DNA from: Tiliqua scincoides
Lineage: Eukaryota > Chordata > Lepidosauria > Squamata > Scincidae
Length of the DNA: 64,000 nt
Assembly: GCF_035046505.1 (NCBI RefSeq)
Contig: NC_089821.1
Coordinates: 193,774,377-193,838,376, forward strand
Direction of reading: 5' to 3'
The translations under genes were made by a program, and so were the position numbers. Shown one piece after another: positions 1-10,830 of the stretch (position 1 is its first letter; each line of letters begins with the position of its first letter). Under the pieces are notes generated by a model. The model was given only the letters and a program-made list of their open reading frames with translations. It searched no databases and was not told the origin of the DNA.

Positions 1-120
1 GTATGTAGTCTAGACAGTCCTAGCTAAGAATACAGACCAGGTTTTTGAGCTGCAGCCGAGGGCAAGGAGATCACAACACATCCCCACACCATCAGTGAAC
101 AGCTCTCTGCACAACCTGGC

Positions 121-472
121 AGCCCAACCCTAGCCACATTTCCTAGGAGTAAGCCCCATTGACTCTAATGGGACTTACTTCTGAGTAGTCATGGTTAGGC
201 TTGGGCTCTGTGGCTACAGTCCTATCCACTTTCCTGGGAGTAAGCCTCATTGACTCTAATGGGGCTTACTTCCAAGTAAGTATGGATAGGATTGCAGTCT
301 TACAGCCCTATCCATACTTTCCTGGGAGTAAGCCCCATGGACTTCAGTGGGGCTTACTTCTGAGTAGTGATGGCTAGGCTTGGGCTCTGTGGCTACAGTC
401 CTATCCACTTTCCTGGGAGTAAGCCCCGTTTACTCTAGCGGGACTTACTTCTGCCATGCCTGGGATTGGGCT
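121..472. repeat. Tandem array of four ~85-bp foldback units
   Basis: Four head-to-tail copies, about 88-90 bp apart, of a unit whose core is a near-palindrome (GGGAGTAAGCCCCATTGA, then TAATGGGACTTACTTCTGAG) bounded by sequences like CAATCCTA and TAGGATTG. The array abuts the CD24 CpG island on its intron side. Bases 1-120 to its left are plain CD24 intron. The family name is not established from the sequence. Confidence 0.85.
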
Positions 473-790
473 CTGGACGCGCACACACGCCAGGGAAGCG
501 GCCAAGCGGCGCAACTCATTCAGCGCAGACCCTTTCCAAGCGCCAGGCAGGGGGCCCCTCCGAGGGAGGGGTTGGCGGGGCAGGGAGGGGAGAGGCGGCA
601 AGGGGCCCCTCGCCAGAGCCAGGTGCTCTCAAGGGCGGGGCGGGGCGGGGAGACGCGCCCCTCCTCGGAGCCCCCTGCAGAAGCCCGCGCTCTAGGAGGC
701 AGCCCGGGGTTTGGGGGCCTCGCCTCGCCGCGCGCAGCCCCCGAGGCTTCCCCGGGAGTGCGTCACACCCACTGCGGAGGCTCCGCTCAC

Positions 791-859
791 CTGGGTGGGC
801 AAGAGAAGCGCCAGGAGCAGGAGCCCCAAGCCGAGCCGTGCAGCCAGCGCCGTCCCCAT
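791..859 (-). CDS. CD24: CD24 first coding exon (signal peptide); rest of gene outside window
   Basis: CD24 is a small GPI-anchored, heavily O-glycosylated surface protein that binds Siglec-type and selectin receptors. On the - strand the ATG at 859 opens 23 codons reading [20 protein letters not shown] then PTQ, followed by a donor CAG|GTGAG (intron starts at 790). This is nearly identical to the human CD24 signal peptide ([20 protein letters not shown], PTQ, from memory): basic start, long Leu-rich core, then the cleavage region. The frame ends in phase 0. The mature mucin-like part and GPI signal must lie in the next exon, at coordinates below 1. Identity is supported by MTRES1 and BEND3 following in the human order and strands. 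No in-frame ATG lies between this start and the TATA-like box. Confidence 0.9.
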
Positions 860-925
860 GCCTGCGTGCGCCAAGTCCCCGCGGAGCTGCTCCTCAGAAG
901 CGACGGGAAGGTGGCCGCGCGCAGG

Positions 926-933
926 GCTTTTAT
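926..933 (-). promoter_or_regulatory. TATA-like box upstream of CD24
   Basis: The - strand reads CCCATAAAAGCC here, inside the CpG island and about 70 bp upstream of the CD24 ATG. That would put transcription start near 895-905 and give a short 5'UTR. The start site is inferred from spacing only. Confidence 0.5.
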
Positions 934-1057
934 GGGCGCGCTGAGCCCCGGGGCGGGGAAGGGGCGGGCTGACGACCCTCCGGCCTCCGCCCCAGCCAGC
1001 CCGTCATTCCCCACGGCAGCCGCCCGCCCTCGCTCCACCTGGCCGCTCAAGTGCCTG

Positions 1058-1224
1058 AGGGCGCAATCCTAACGCGCTTTCCATCGGGGACATCAGGGCA
1101 GGGCAGTGCCGCTCCGAGGTAAGGGAACAAACATTGCCTTACCTTGAGGAGGCCTCCCGGACTGCCTCCCAAGCGCAGGATGCACGGCTAGGCCAGTGCT
1201 GGAAAGCGGGTTAGGATGGCGCCC
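1058..1224. mobile_element. Foldback element, GGGCGCAATCC-ended family
   Basis: It begins GGGCGCAATCCTAACGCG and ends CGGGTTAGGATGGCGCCC, so the ends are imperfect inverted repeats. The body (AAGGTAAGGGAACAAACATT, GAGGAGGCCTCC) matches the copies at 2.25, 19.16 and 50.68 kb. It sits just upstream of the CD24 promoter. It is a non-coding, MITE-like element. Confidence 0.75.
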
Positions 1225-1799
1225 CAAGGTTCCGATCCCAGGCACACATACCAGGGAGCCCGCGCCTTTGGAATCAATGGGACATCATTCCAGTCCAAGG
1301 AAGCACACCCACCATTGCCCTGTCGAGTCTATAGAAAGGGGCCTGAGAGAGAAGGAAAGCCCAGGTCTAGCCTTTTTCAGCGCTTCTTGGAATAAAGTGA
1401 GAGGTGCTGGGGCTCTGCTTTGGTTTCTGACCAGGCAGCTTCCCAGATGCAGAGCTTGGGGTAGGGGTTACACTGAAAGAAAACACTCTGTACATGATCA
1501 GAGATCTAGTGTGTTTTTATAGGGACATTACATTTTTCCAAGACGGAGCACCAACATGATGCAGGTCATGGAACAGAACACAGACAGACAGTCCTCCATT
1601 CAGGACACGCTTGAGGGTTGCGGTGGGCTTTGAAGTGCTGAACCAGAAATGTTACACTTGGGCATGAGACACCTACTGGGGCCTTTCACTGATCCTGTAT
1701 GTCCTTTCAGAGAATAAATCCAGCAACTTAAAAATCACCCACTGCAGCAAGAAAATAACTGAGAATCAGAACTGGGTGCAGAATGACCCAGAATGAGGT
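1225..1799. other. Intergenic, nothing recognised
   Basis: Single-copy-looking sequence upstream of CD24. I see no convincing exon, RNA gene or repeat in it. Confidence 0.4.
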
Positions 1800-2692
1800 C
1801 ATGAGGTGACCTGGCAGAATGAGGTGGCTCTGGTGGTTATGGAGGCCAGAAGATATGACTCAGCTGGACAAACCGCTTCAGCAGCTACACTGCCCATTCA
1901 CTTCCAGTCCCAATTCAAGATGCTAGTTCTAACCTTTAAGGCTCCCCATGATCTGGGTCCAGGCTATCTGAAAGACTGCCTCCTTCCATACATTCCAGCC
2001 CGCCCTCTGGGTCATCCAAGGGGGCTCTTCTACAAGTGCAGCCTCTGTCCCAAGTGAGTGGGGTGGCAGCTTGGGGACAGAGATGCCTTCTCTGTAGTGG
2101 CATCACAACTATGGAATTCCCTCCCAAGGGAACTGAGAACTACTCCCTCCCTCGTGGCTTTTTGGCGAGGGCTCAAACCATACCTGTTTGGTTGCTGAGT
2201 GAATGTTTGCCCTCTGAAACTCTGAAATATGGCTGTGACTTGACTGCTTCAGGATGCAGTCCTAACCCCTTATGTCAGCGCTTTCCAGCACTGACGTAAG
2301 GGCAATGCAGCTCAAAGGTAAGGGAAAAAGCATTCCATTGCTTTAAGGAGGCCTCCGTGAGTGACACCCAACTGCAGGATGCAGCACATGTCCCCTTGGC
2401 ACCGCTATGCCAGTGCTGGAAAGCACTGACATAAGGGGTTAGGATTGCGCCCTCCCTGGACTAATTTGTTCCCCATTGGCCCAATTATATTTGTTAGATT
2501 TTTGCTTTGTTTTGGTTTACGTTTCACTGTGTAATATTAAAATTAATGTTTTAATGCTTTATTTGTTGTTTTTTTCCCCCTGTTATGATACTTTGTACTT
2601 TATTAGAATGTTTTGTAAGCTGTCTTGGGCATTTACTTCAGCGTGGCAAAAGCAGGATATGAATTTCTTAAATAAGTAAATAAAAATAACTG
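1800..2692 (+). mobile_element. L2-clade LINE 3' part, split by a foldback element
   Basis: Translation across 1900-2200 gives reverse-transcriptase C-terminal motifs typical of L2-like LINEs: FKMLVLTFKAPHDLGPGYL, then in another frame LWNSLPRELRTTPSLVAFWRGLKPYLF. After the inserted element at 2253-2452 the 3'UTR resumes (TGTAAGCTGTCTTGGGC, then AAATAAGTAAATAAAAA), the usual end of this clade. It is frameshifted and 5'-truncated. Confidence 0.75.
2253..2452. mobile_element. Foldback element inserted in the L2-clade LINE
   Basis: Ends CAGTCCTAACCCCTTATGTCAG and CTGACATAAGGGGTTAGGATTG are inverted repeats. The same element stands alone at 19158-19341. The coding part of the LINE lies to its left and the LINE 3'UTR to its right. 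Confidence 0.8.
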
Positions 2693-3217
2693 AGCAGGGT
2701 TTAGCTCTCAAGGCCTGGTAAGGAAGAGAAACAAAGGAAGCACAGAAGAATAGGGTGTCATTGATCATCTGCAGAGTGCCACTCCCCACTATTGAAGAAG
2801 CACAACAAGATGCTTTGCAAAGGGGTTTAAGGGCAAATTAGAGAGCCTTCTTTCCAAACAGGCTAAAATTCTGACATTTCTCATCTGAGAAATTAAGCAC
2901 GGATTGTGGAAATACGCCTTTGTAGGTGATGATCTGATTCTGTAATTACTGGATTCTGTATATGAAACTATTTCCTTATTGACATTGGTGTTCATGGTTC
3001 GGAAGTCTCACTTCTGCTGGTAACTGTTGGGGAACAGTGCTTAATGATGAGCAGGTGCATGAAAGCAGGACTTGGATTGATGGAGGGAGTTAGGGAGCCT
3101 TTACTGAAAACCATAAACCAAAGCCCCAACTCAGCCCCTGCTCTCAATTATAGCAGAAACAATGCCTTCTCTGTACATTTCTGAAAACAGTAGCAAAGGA
3201 GACCATCACAAGCAGTA
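2693..3217. other. Intergenic, nothing recognised
   Basis: No repeat end, exon or RNA gene could be identified. Confidence 0.4.
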
Positions 3218-3950
3218 ACATAAGAACATAAGAACAGCCCCACTGGATCAGGCCATAGGCCCATCTAGTCCAGCTTCCTGTATCTCACAGCGGCCCACCA
3301 AATGCCCCAGGGAGCACACCAGATAACAAGAGACCTCATTCTGGCGCCCTCCCTTGCATCTGGCATTCTGACATAGCCCATTTCTAAAATCAGGAGGTTG
3401 CACATGCACATCATGGCTTGTAACCTGTAATGGATTTTTCCTCCAGAAACTTGTCCAATTCCCTTTTAAAGGCGTCCAGGCCAAATGCCATCACCACATC
3501 CTGTGGCAAGGAGTTCTACAGACCAACCACACGCTGAGTAATGAAATATTTTCTTTTGTCTGTCCTAACCCGCCCAACACTCAATTTTAGTGGATGTCCC
3601 CTGGTTCTGGTATTATGCGAGAGTGTAAAGAGCATCTCCCTATCCACTCTGTCCATCCCCTGCATAATTTTGTATGTCTCAATCATGTCCCCCCTCAGGC
3701 GTCTCTTTTCTAGGTTGAAGAGGCCCAAACGCCGTAGCCTTTCCTCATAAGGAAGGTGCCCCAGCCCCGTAATCATCTTAGTCGCTCTCTTTTGCACCTT
3801 TTCCATTTCCACTATGTCTTTTTTGAGATGTGGCGACCAGAACTGGACCCAATACTCCAGGTGTGGCCTTACCATCGATTTGTACAAAGGCATTATAATA
3901 TTAGCCGTTTTGTTCTCAATACCTTTTCTAATGATCCCAAGCATAGAATT
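3218..3950 (-). mobile_element. CR1 LINE 3' fragment
   Basis: Reverse-strand CR1. The 3' end carries the octamer tail read as TTCTTATGTTCTTATG on the - strand. Upstream an open frame (3516 to about 3950) encodes the ORF2 C-terminal part (MVRPHLEYWVQFWSPHLKKD ... YEERLRRLGLFNLEKRRLRG). Similarity to the other CR1 copies stops near 3950, so it is 5'-truncated. As usual for CR1, no target duplication is evident. Confidence 0.9.
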
Positions 3951-4785
3951 GGCATATCTCAGCTCTCTCTGCCCCCCCCCATCCCATAATTCAAGCATTG
4001 CCTAAGAGGCTTAAGAGTGATATATTCACTGCTATGATGATTGGGTCTAAAATGGCCATGTATAGGAGGAGACCTCTGTTGTACTGGAAAGAGTGATAAA
4101 TCAGGGTCATCAGCAGTTGGTTACCACAGCAGAGTGCATTGCAAACTCATTTCTCTGAGAGGATTAGAGTCAGCTCTTTATCACATATGAATGGGAAACT
4201 GTATTTTTAGTCTTTGTTAACTGGAAAATTATACAGAATCCTGGAATAGACAGCATCTCCAAGGGTAAGGATTACTGCCTTCTTTGCAGCCTTTTACAAT
4301 AGCATGATGGCAAGAATGCCAAAATATCTGGCATTAAGGCTGCTAAAAGACTCAGGAACTCTGCCAGAAACAGGGTGAAAAAGTGATCAAGGACTCCCAT
4401 TCACAATCATTTCATGCTAATTAGTTATCCTGCAATGCACTTCAACCATTCTTTGAGCTTAGGTTTAGGGATGCCATCTTTTTCACCCTGAGTGGCAGGC
4501 AGAAATTCAATAGGTGAAGTGCTTTCTGTCACTGCATGTGAATACTGGGAAATGTCAAAATCTACTGAAAGTCTGACTAACATGCAGCTGGCAAAAGAAC
4601 AGGAGCCTTACTAGAAAAAGGTAATAACCCTAACACTTTTAAAGGGTATTAAAGGATAGCATTTCCCCAGTCCAGCTAGGGTCTCAGTGGCAGAGCATGT
4701 GCTTTGCAGTCCAAAAGTACCATCTGTCACAGACTCCAAGGCATGTTTAGCTGGAAGCAAGTCCCACTAAATTCTAAATGACCAA
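3951..4785. other. Intergenic with a SINE remnant
   Basis: Mostly featureless. At 4683-4735 a tRNA-like SINE head is visible (CTCAGTGGCAGAGCATGTGC, a box A-like stretch). Nothing else is supported. Confidence 0.4.
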
Positions 4786-4933
4786 GGGCCTAATCCTTAA
4801 CAGTGCTGATGCAGCCAGGCCAGTGGCATGCACTGCATGGGGGGGGGCAGTAATAGCGGTCTCCTGAAGGTCTCCTTAGCTTGGAGCTGCAATTCAGCTG
4901 CATCAGTGCTAGAAAGTTGGATAGGATTGGGCC
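4786..4933. mobile_element. Foldback element, GGGCCCAATCC-ended family
   Basis: Starts GGGCCTAATCCTTAACAG and ends GTTGGATAGGATTGGGCCC. Subterminal GCTGATGCAGC and GCTGCATCAGTGCT are also inverted. It is a short relative of the elements at 25600 and 61392. Confidence 0.7.
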
Positions 4934-6192
4934 CAACTCTCTTTTTGTCTACTCAAAAGAACATTCCACAGAGTTCCATGGAATTTACTTCCCATACATC
5001 TAATTGCAGCCTCAATAAGCATGCTCTCTTCAAGGAGAAGAATTCTGACAGTAAGAAGACCAAAAGTGTGGTTATAGCAACAGCCAGTGCAGTTCTATGA
5101 AGCTCCAGAACACAAGGGGTGACAATGAAGGCTGCACTCCTAAGCAAATATTCCTGAAGTTGAAATGCATGGGGGCTAGTTCTGGTGTGTTCAAGACTGC
5201 AGGCATATTAACATTTATGTGGGAATAAGTTCCTTTAGACTAAGTCTGCATCCTATACACAGTTTTCCAGGGTGTAAGTCCAATTGAATTCAGTGAGACT
5301 TACTTCTGAGTAGACATGCCTAGAATTGCACTACTAGTCTTCTATATTAATGTACTTTGGTTTACATTTTGAAAGCATATTTTGCTTTTCTCATGACTAT
5401 AGTTTGGCTATAAAAGCTAAACAGCTGTTTAAATGAGTCCTCTTCTATTTTTCATGCTGCCAGAACATGGGTACTGAGGCACTTATAGCATCAGATGTGA
5501 AAGTTTCTTCACTATATGTATTTTGGCATGTGTTTTGGTGGGCAACAACTCATCCCAAGAGATGTCCTACACCATTTTGTCCTCTACCTCAGCGCAATCC
5601 CAAGTTAAGCATGTTTGTGATGACTCTGTAGGCAGCACCAGCAGGAAGCTCTGTGCTATCCTGTCGTGCTGCATCAAGATCCCGGCTGCCAGTGGATGTA
5701 ATTGCTGTGCAGAGCAGTTTGGGGGTGGGGGGAGGGTGGACCAAGGTGGGGAGGGGTTTTCTGGGTGGAGGAGGGCAGAATGGGAAGTGGAACAGACTTA
5801 GGAGGGGGATAGGATCAATGGAGGAGGCCTCTGCCATGTCTTGTCCTCCCTCCCAAGCCTGGGAGCCCTGCCTGGGGCTTATCAGACTTGTGCCAGCTAA
5901 ATAGCTGGTATATATTCAAGTAGCCCTGTTGGGCAGGTTGGAGATTAACAAGGGGTAAGGGAACATTTGTTGAGGAGGATGTCTATTCTGTTCCTAACCT
6001 GTGTTGGATACAGCATAGGCCACTCTACCCAGCAATGCCAGCACAGCTTGGGCTGCCTGTGAAGGAAAAGATATTGGGTTTGTGTTACATGTTTATACTT
6101 TTTAAATCAGAGGGCATTTCAAGATAATTATTTCATTTGTTCTATGTGGGTTTGTTTAAACCCAGGAAAAAGCAAACTGATTTTAATTTTTA
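4934..6192. other. Intergenic with one ~85-bp foldback copy
   Basis: A single AGTAAGTC-type foldback unit lies at 5247-5331. A purine-rich stretch is at 5710-5800 (GGGGTGGGGGGAGGGTGG). No exon is recognised. Confidence 0.45.
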
Positions 6193-7461
6193 TAGACTAT
6201 TATTGTCAGCATACAACATACAACAAACCTTTATTAGGCATATAGTTTTACAACTAATATCTCCAAACAGTCATGTATGAAGGTATATGTTAAAAGAGAG
6301 ATAAGAAATAAGGGTTAAAACACAACAATTTGCTTACACAGTTACTCCAAGTTGCTTAGAACCAGCAGCTTAGCCCGTTTCATGTTGCTCAAATGTAAAA
6401 ATTTAGCAACTGGAAGGGTCACGAATTCGAATTCATTCGCCAGCAAAAGTTGTAAAGAGGTGATCTCAGAGAGACCTTTTTTGTTTCCTGACAAGGAGGG
6501 GAGATGCTGGTCTCTGAGCACTTGATTAAAAGCACAACGCAGAACGATGTGTGGAAGAGAGTCTACCTCTCTGAGGCCACAATTGCAAAATCGTTCTTCT
6601 TTCGGGGCATTTCTAAACCTACCAAGTAGGTCATTAGAAGGCAACACGTTGCATCGGGCTAATGTAAAAGCCCTCCTTGCAAAGGGGCACTCTAAGAAGG
6701 TCAGGTACTTTGGTTGTTTACCAAAAGTATTGTTAAGATGGAAATTTAGGGGCGAACATTTTTTTTGTGCTGCAGCCAAAATCTCTTGCCTTTCTATGTC
6801 AGTTAGTCTTGTTGTCAAGAGCCTGATAGAAACCTCAAGTGTAGCAGCTCCTTGTAGATCTTCCTCGAGACCCATTTGTCTAATTTTCTTATTGAATAGA
6901 GCTAAGCAAGGAGACAACAGCGAGTCAGTCAATAACCCCTTTAACAATGGGTTTTGGTCAGCCCTGAAGCACACTTTGGCCCAGTATTTTAAGAAACTGG
7001 ACCAAGCTAGAAACTCCAGCCTATATTGGCCTGTCTCCAGGCAAAGTGCCGCGAAGGGAACGCAATGCGGTACACCTAAGATCTTGTATTGAAAATTAGA
7101 ATGGATCTTTTCAATTGAGTCATTTAATGCTGGCATCCAAACAGGAATGCCATACAAAATTTGAGGTGTAACTTTGGCATTAAAAGCCTGGAGAGCAGCT
7201 GGAATGAATGAGTTACCCCAAGAGAAGAAAAAATGAGTAATAGCCTGAACAGCTAGTTTGGATGAGTTGATTACTGTAAGACGATGGGAAGACCAGAAAA
7301 GCCAGTAGTGAAACCGAAGACCAAGATACTGAAATTCCTTGACTTGTTGTATTGATTTACCATTGAAAAGCCAGGACTGTGGTTTCCAAGAGGCCCAAAC
7401 ACCACAATCTTGGACTTTTCATAGTTTAGCTGGAGGGTGTTGTTGGTAGACTATTATTGTC
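6193..7461 (-). mobile_element. 5'-truncated non-LTR LINE with 15-bp target duplication
   Basis: The perfect repeat TAGACTATTATTGTC occurs at 6193-6207 and 7447-7461 and brackets an insertion read on the - strand. Within it 6342-7157 is open for 271 codons (ILYGIPVWMPALNDSIEK, later CNCGLREVDSLPHIVLRC). Upstream, in broken frames, are RT-like words LQLNYEKSKIVVFG and FQYLGLRFH. The 3' tail is a TTGTATG repeat, not poly(A). This is the C-terminal third of a non-LTR polymerase; I cannot assign the clade. The intact duplication and long open frame suggest moderate age. Confidence 0.8.
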
Positions 7462-10320
7462 TTTCAAGTCAGTTTGCACAGCACTGTTATGTTGAATCTG
7501 GTATGAGTCAAGGTTTTTCTTTTGTTTTTTTTCATGAACTTTAATATGAATCTGTGAATTGTGTAAAGGAACACATCGGCCATTCCTAGTCATTCCCTTT
7601 CTGAAGGCATATACATTTCATCTGTGTGGTGGGCACAAGTGGTTCTTCAGAGTAACACAGGAATTTTGGAGTGAGGCAGCAAGAGCTCTTTGAAAAATGG
7701 CATTTTTCAGACTGAAATCACAAGCCTATGCATGTTTGCTCAGAAGTAAGTCTCATTGTGTTGAATGGAGCTTACTCCCAGGAAAGTGTGTATAGGATTG
7801 CAACCTGAGCCAATAGCCACAAATGAACTTAGAAAGGAGGTTTCCAGTGGTGCCAAGATCTCTACTGCTGCCAACTATCATTTCCAGATGAGAAGAGACT
7901 CTTCTAGCAAAAGGATGATAGGTCCAACATCTAGATTTAATTTTATTCATTGGAATGTGTAAACATTTTGATACCCACTCTGATGGGAGCAGCAAACTCA
8001 GAAACCTGACTAACTAGGGAACTCTCTTGTCAATTTCACTGGTGGCAGCTTTGAGAGGACAAGCTGCACCTGCTGAAATTCCTTCTTCTGTACAATTGTT
8101 AAAGGTCCAGGAGTTCTAATGTTGAAAGGTTGGCCATCCCTGGATTACACTAATGCTCTCTACATAGGGCTGCCTTTGAAGTGTTCAAAAGGCACAGCTG
8201 GAACAGAATGCTGCCATGTACACCTCTAGCAGGAGCATACAGGTGTACAAAACATTGTATGAACTCTCCACCCTGTGCCTTTGACAGCAGCTCTGCCTGC
8301 ACTGCAGACATTAGCAGATGATAATGTTTGTCTATGCTGTGAAAAGTTTCACTTGCCTCTTTTTCTTTTCCAAATCAAGCCACTGCCTACAAAAAATGGT
8401 TGGGTTATTTTTCTGACCTGCTGCTAACTACAGGAGTGTACAATCACAGCATTACAAGAAGGGCTCTCGCTGACTGTTTCTGAGAGCAGTTTCCTCAGAT
8501 GCAGCTAATCAGGCTATGAGGGAGGGAGGATTGCCCTCTTAGGGCCATTTCTTATATGACAATTTCCTATGTGGAACAAACCATAGGAAAGAATGGATGT
8601 TATACTGTCATGATCAGCCTGCTTGATCAGTTCCTGTGAGAAACAAAAATAATGATCTCACTGAAGAAAATAGTGAAGTTAGCTACTGTATATGCATCTT
8701 GAATGTGCACTTTTTTGGAACTAAGTCTCACTGAGTTCACTGGAGATTAATTCCAAGTAAATATGCATTAAATGGCAGCCTGATTCTCTGAACTTGAACA
8801 GTTCAACGGGACTTGCTTCCATCAAAATGTGCAGCATGCTGAAACCTTCCAGTTCAATCCTATATATTTTTACTCAAAAGTAAGTTGTACTGTGCCTAAT
8901 AGGCACAGTAATAGTTCTAGTAAAGGACTGTGTATAGGACTGCATACTCAAAGTCAGTGTTTAATAGCTAGACTGGTGGCTTCGGATTCCACCTGCAATG
9001 AACCATAAGTGGGAGGCAATGCAAATGCTCTACATTTCCCATCGACAGACAGGAATTAATAGTGGCCCTTGTTGCAGTACTGATGGGGTAAATGGGGTCA
9101 GGATGGCAAAAAAAAACCTCAGTATCTGAAAGTTCTGTATACAGGAATAAGTAAGGCAACAGCTCCATTTTTCTCCTTCTGCCTTCCTCTGCAGCCTCTC
9201 AGGTGGGCAGGAAGGCCATCTCACCAAGGATCCTACAGAAGATCTAATCTGTAGATTAATCTGCCTCACCCCAATACAAGCAGTAGGATAGAAGGTATAT
9301 TCTCCAGCAAACAGAAAGACAAAATATGCTATCTTTTCTTGTTCTTCTCTACCTAAAGGAGAGCAAAGAGAAGCACAAGTGAACAAGGTGTTTCTACCTA
9401 ATGAAGGTGTCTGTGCAGATAAGGCATATTACCCTATTCGATTAACAACTGAATTTGGTCTAAGAAGAAGTATTGTCAAATGTCTCCAAACCTATCAGGC
9501 TGCTTGATTATTAGTTCACGAACCACAATTTTAATATATGTCTTGAAAACTCTGCATCACCAAATTGAAAGATGCCCTCACAGCACTGGCTCCTACTAGA
9601 AACTGCAGGCTCCAGGGTGCTGTTTCATGCTGAGCTGTTGCAATGAAAAAAAACACACCCAACAGCATCTTTCCTGCTCTCCTTGCTCTCTTTTTCTAGC
9701 GTCCTCTTTGTTGCTGAGGCTGAAGCATACAGATGTGCTCCAGGAGGTTCCTCTTGCAGCAGATAAGGAAGTGGGTGACTTCAAATGGAAGACGCTGAGG
9801 TTGACGCCTCCCTGGAATTTCAGCTTTCACCTACAATTCCTTCTCTGGGAGTGCTTCCCCTGCGCAGTAGAAAATGAGGCACTGGATCAGTGCCCCCCTT
9901 GGGGAAATGCGCAAAGCAGTGGGCCAGGACTGCACCCCTGCCAGTGTGCAAAGGTGCTTTGTTAGGACAGTGATGGAAAGTTGATTTTTCTTTTTGGCAG
10001 GAGTTGGTGGGGGAAATGGATGGAGTTTACATTTTGAACACTTTGGAAACAGAAATGTGGTGTGTGCGTGTGTGCCTGCGTGTTTTAACAGACCGAAGTG
10101 GGATTGGGGGGAGGCCCTGGTTAGATTGCTAACTAGGAGAAGGAACCTGGGCTAGAATTGTTAAAACTTGATAGATTGTTTTTGAAAAAATCTTGGTGGG
10201 CTGTGGCTATGGGGATGTCATGAAGAACTCCTACACATTAGAGTTTATTCAGTGGTGAAAGCAAGGCACTCTGGACATGCTTGAAAATGACCTTATTGAC
10301 TGTCATATTGACCTATTTCA
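7462..10320. other. Intergenic with foldback copies
   Basis: It holds ~85-bp foldback units at 7721-7806, 8708-8783 and 8853-8946. A hAT remnant at about 8030-8142 ends GAAAGGTTGGCCATCCCTG, followed by the flank GATTACAC. The rest looks single-copy. Open frames near 9030-9965 lack homology I recognise. Confidence 0.5.
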
Positions 10321-10589
10321 GCACTGAAAATCTGCACTGAAAATAAGTTCTGGAGCTGGACCCAAAGAGCCTTGAAGCAGGATAGTGGACAGAAGTGGAA
10401 TGGTGAGCTTAGACTGCATTGTACTGGTGTATTGGAATTGTGGAAGATCTGGCGAGGAGGTAGATGTGGTGTCAGCAGTGGCCCCTTTAAGGGTAAGGCC
10501 TGGGCATCCGGCAGAGTGTGCTGCAGCCACTTGAAGGCAATAGAGATATAAGGAGCACTTGAGGCAGGAAGGGTTTGTGGGTTGTAGAA
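10321..10589. other. Intergenic, nothing recognised
   Basis: Possibly part of the same dispersed repeat as the tandem block that follows, but no ends can be seen. Confidence 0.3.
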
Positions 10590-10830
10590 GGAGTGTAGGT
10601 TGGAGAGCAGACTGACTGGGCTTATTGAATTTGGAATCTGACTATGAACTGTGACTTGGCTTTGGACTTTGATACCCTGACTGATTTGACTGACTACCTG
10701 GAATCTGACCTTGGACTGTGACTCGGCTTATTGGCTCTGGACTCTGATTTGGCAACTCTAACTGATTGGACTGACTTACTTGGAATCTGTGGACTGGGAC
10801 TGGACTCTGACTTTTGCTTGCTGCACTTGT
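10590..10830 (+). repeat. Degenerate tandem repeat (GGAATCTGAC / TTGGACTGTGACT)
   Basis: About 240 bp built of diverged repeats of GGAATCTGACnnTGGACTGTGACTTGGC with CTGACTGATTTGACTGACT spacers. GGAATCTG recurs at about 10630, 10700 and 10782. It looks like an old minisatellite or the repetitive part of a larger mobile element. Confidence 0.6.

Larger units (their letters stand above)
470..1057. promoter_or_regulatory. CD24: CpG island over the CD24 first exon
   Basis: This ~590-bp stretch is very GC- and CpG-rich, with runs such as GGGGCGGGGCGGGG that resemble Sp1 sites, in otherwise AT-rich surroundings. It covers the CD24 5'UTR, signal-peptide exon and first donor. Long open frames on both strands here follow from low stop-codon density, not from extra genes. 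Confidence 0.8.

Noticed and set aside
121-472. Regular repeats with spacers, superficially like a CRISPR array
   Set aside because: The repeated unit is a long foldback shared with dozens of dispersed copies in a vertebrate genome; the linkers are themselves repeated.
380-1072. Long overlapping open frames on both strands in the CD24 CpG island
   Set aside because: Low stop-codon density in GC-rich DNA explains them. Only the CD24 signal-peptide frame has homology and a splice donor.
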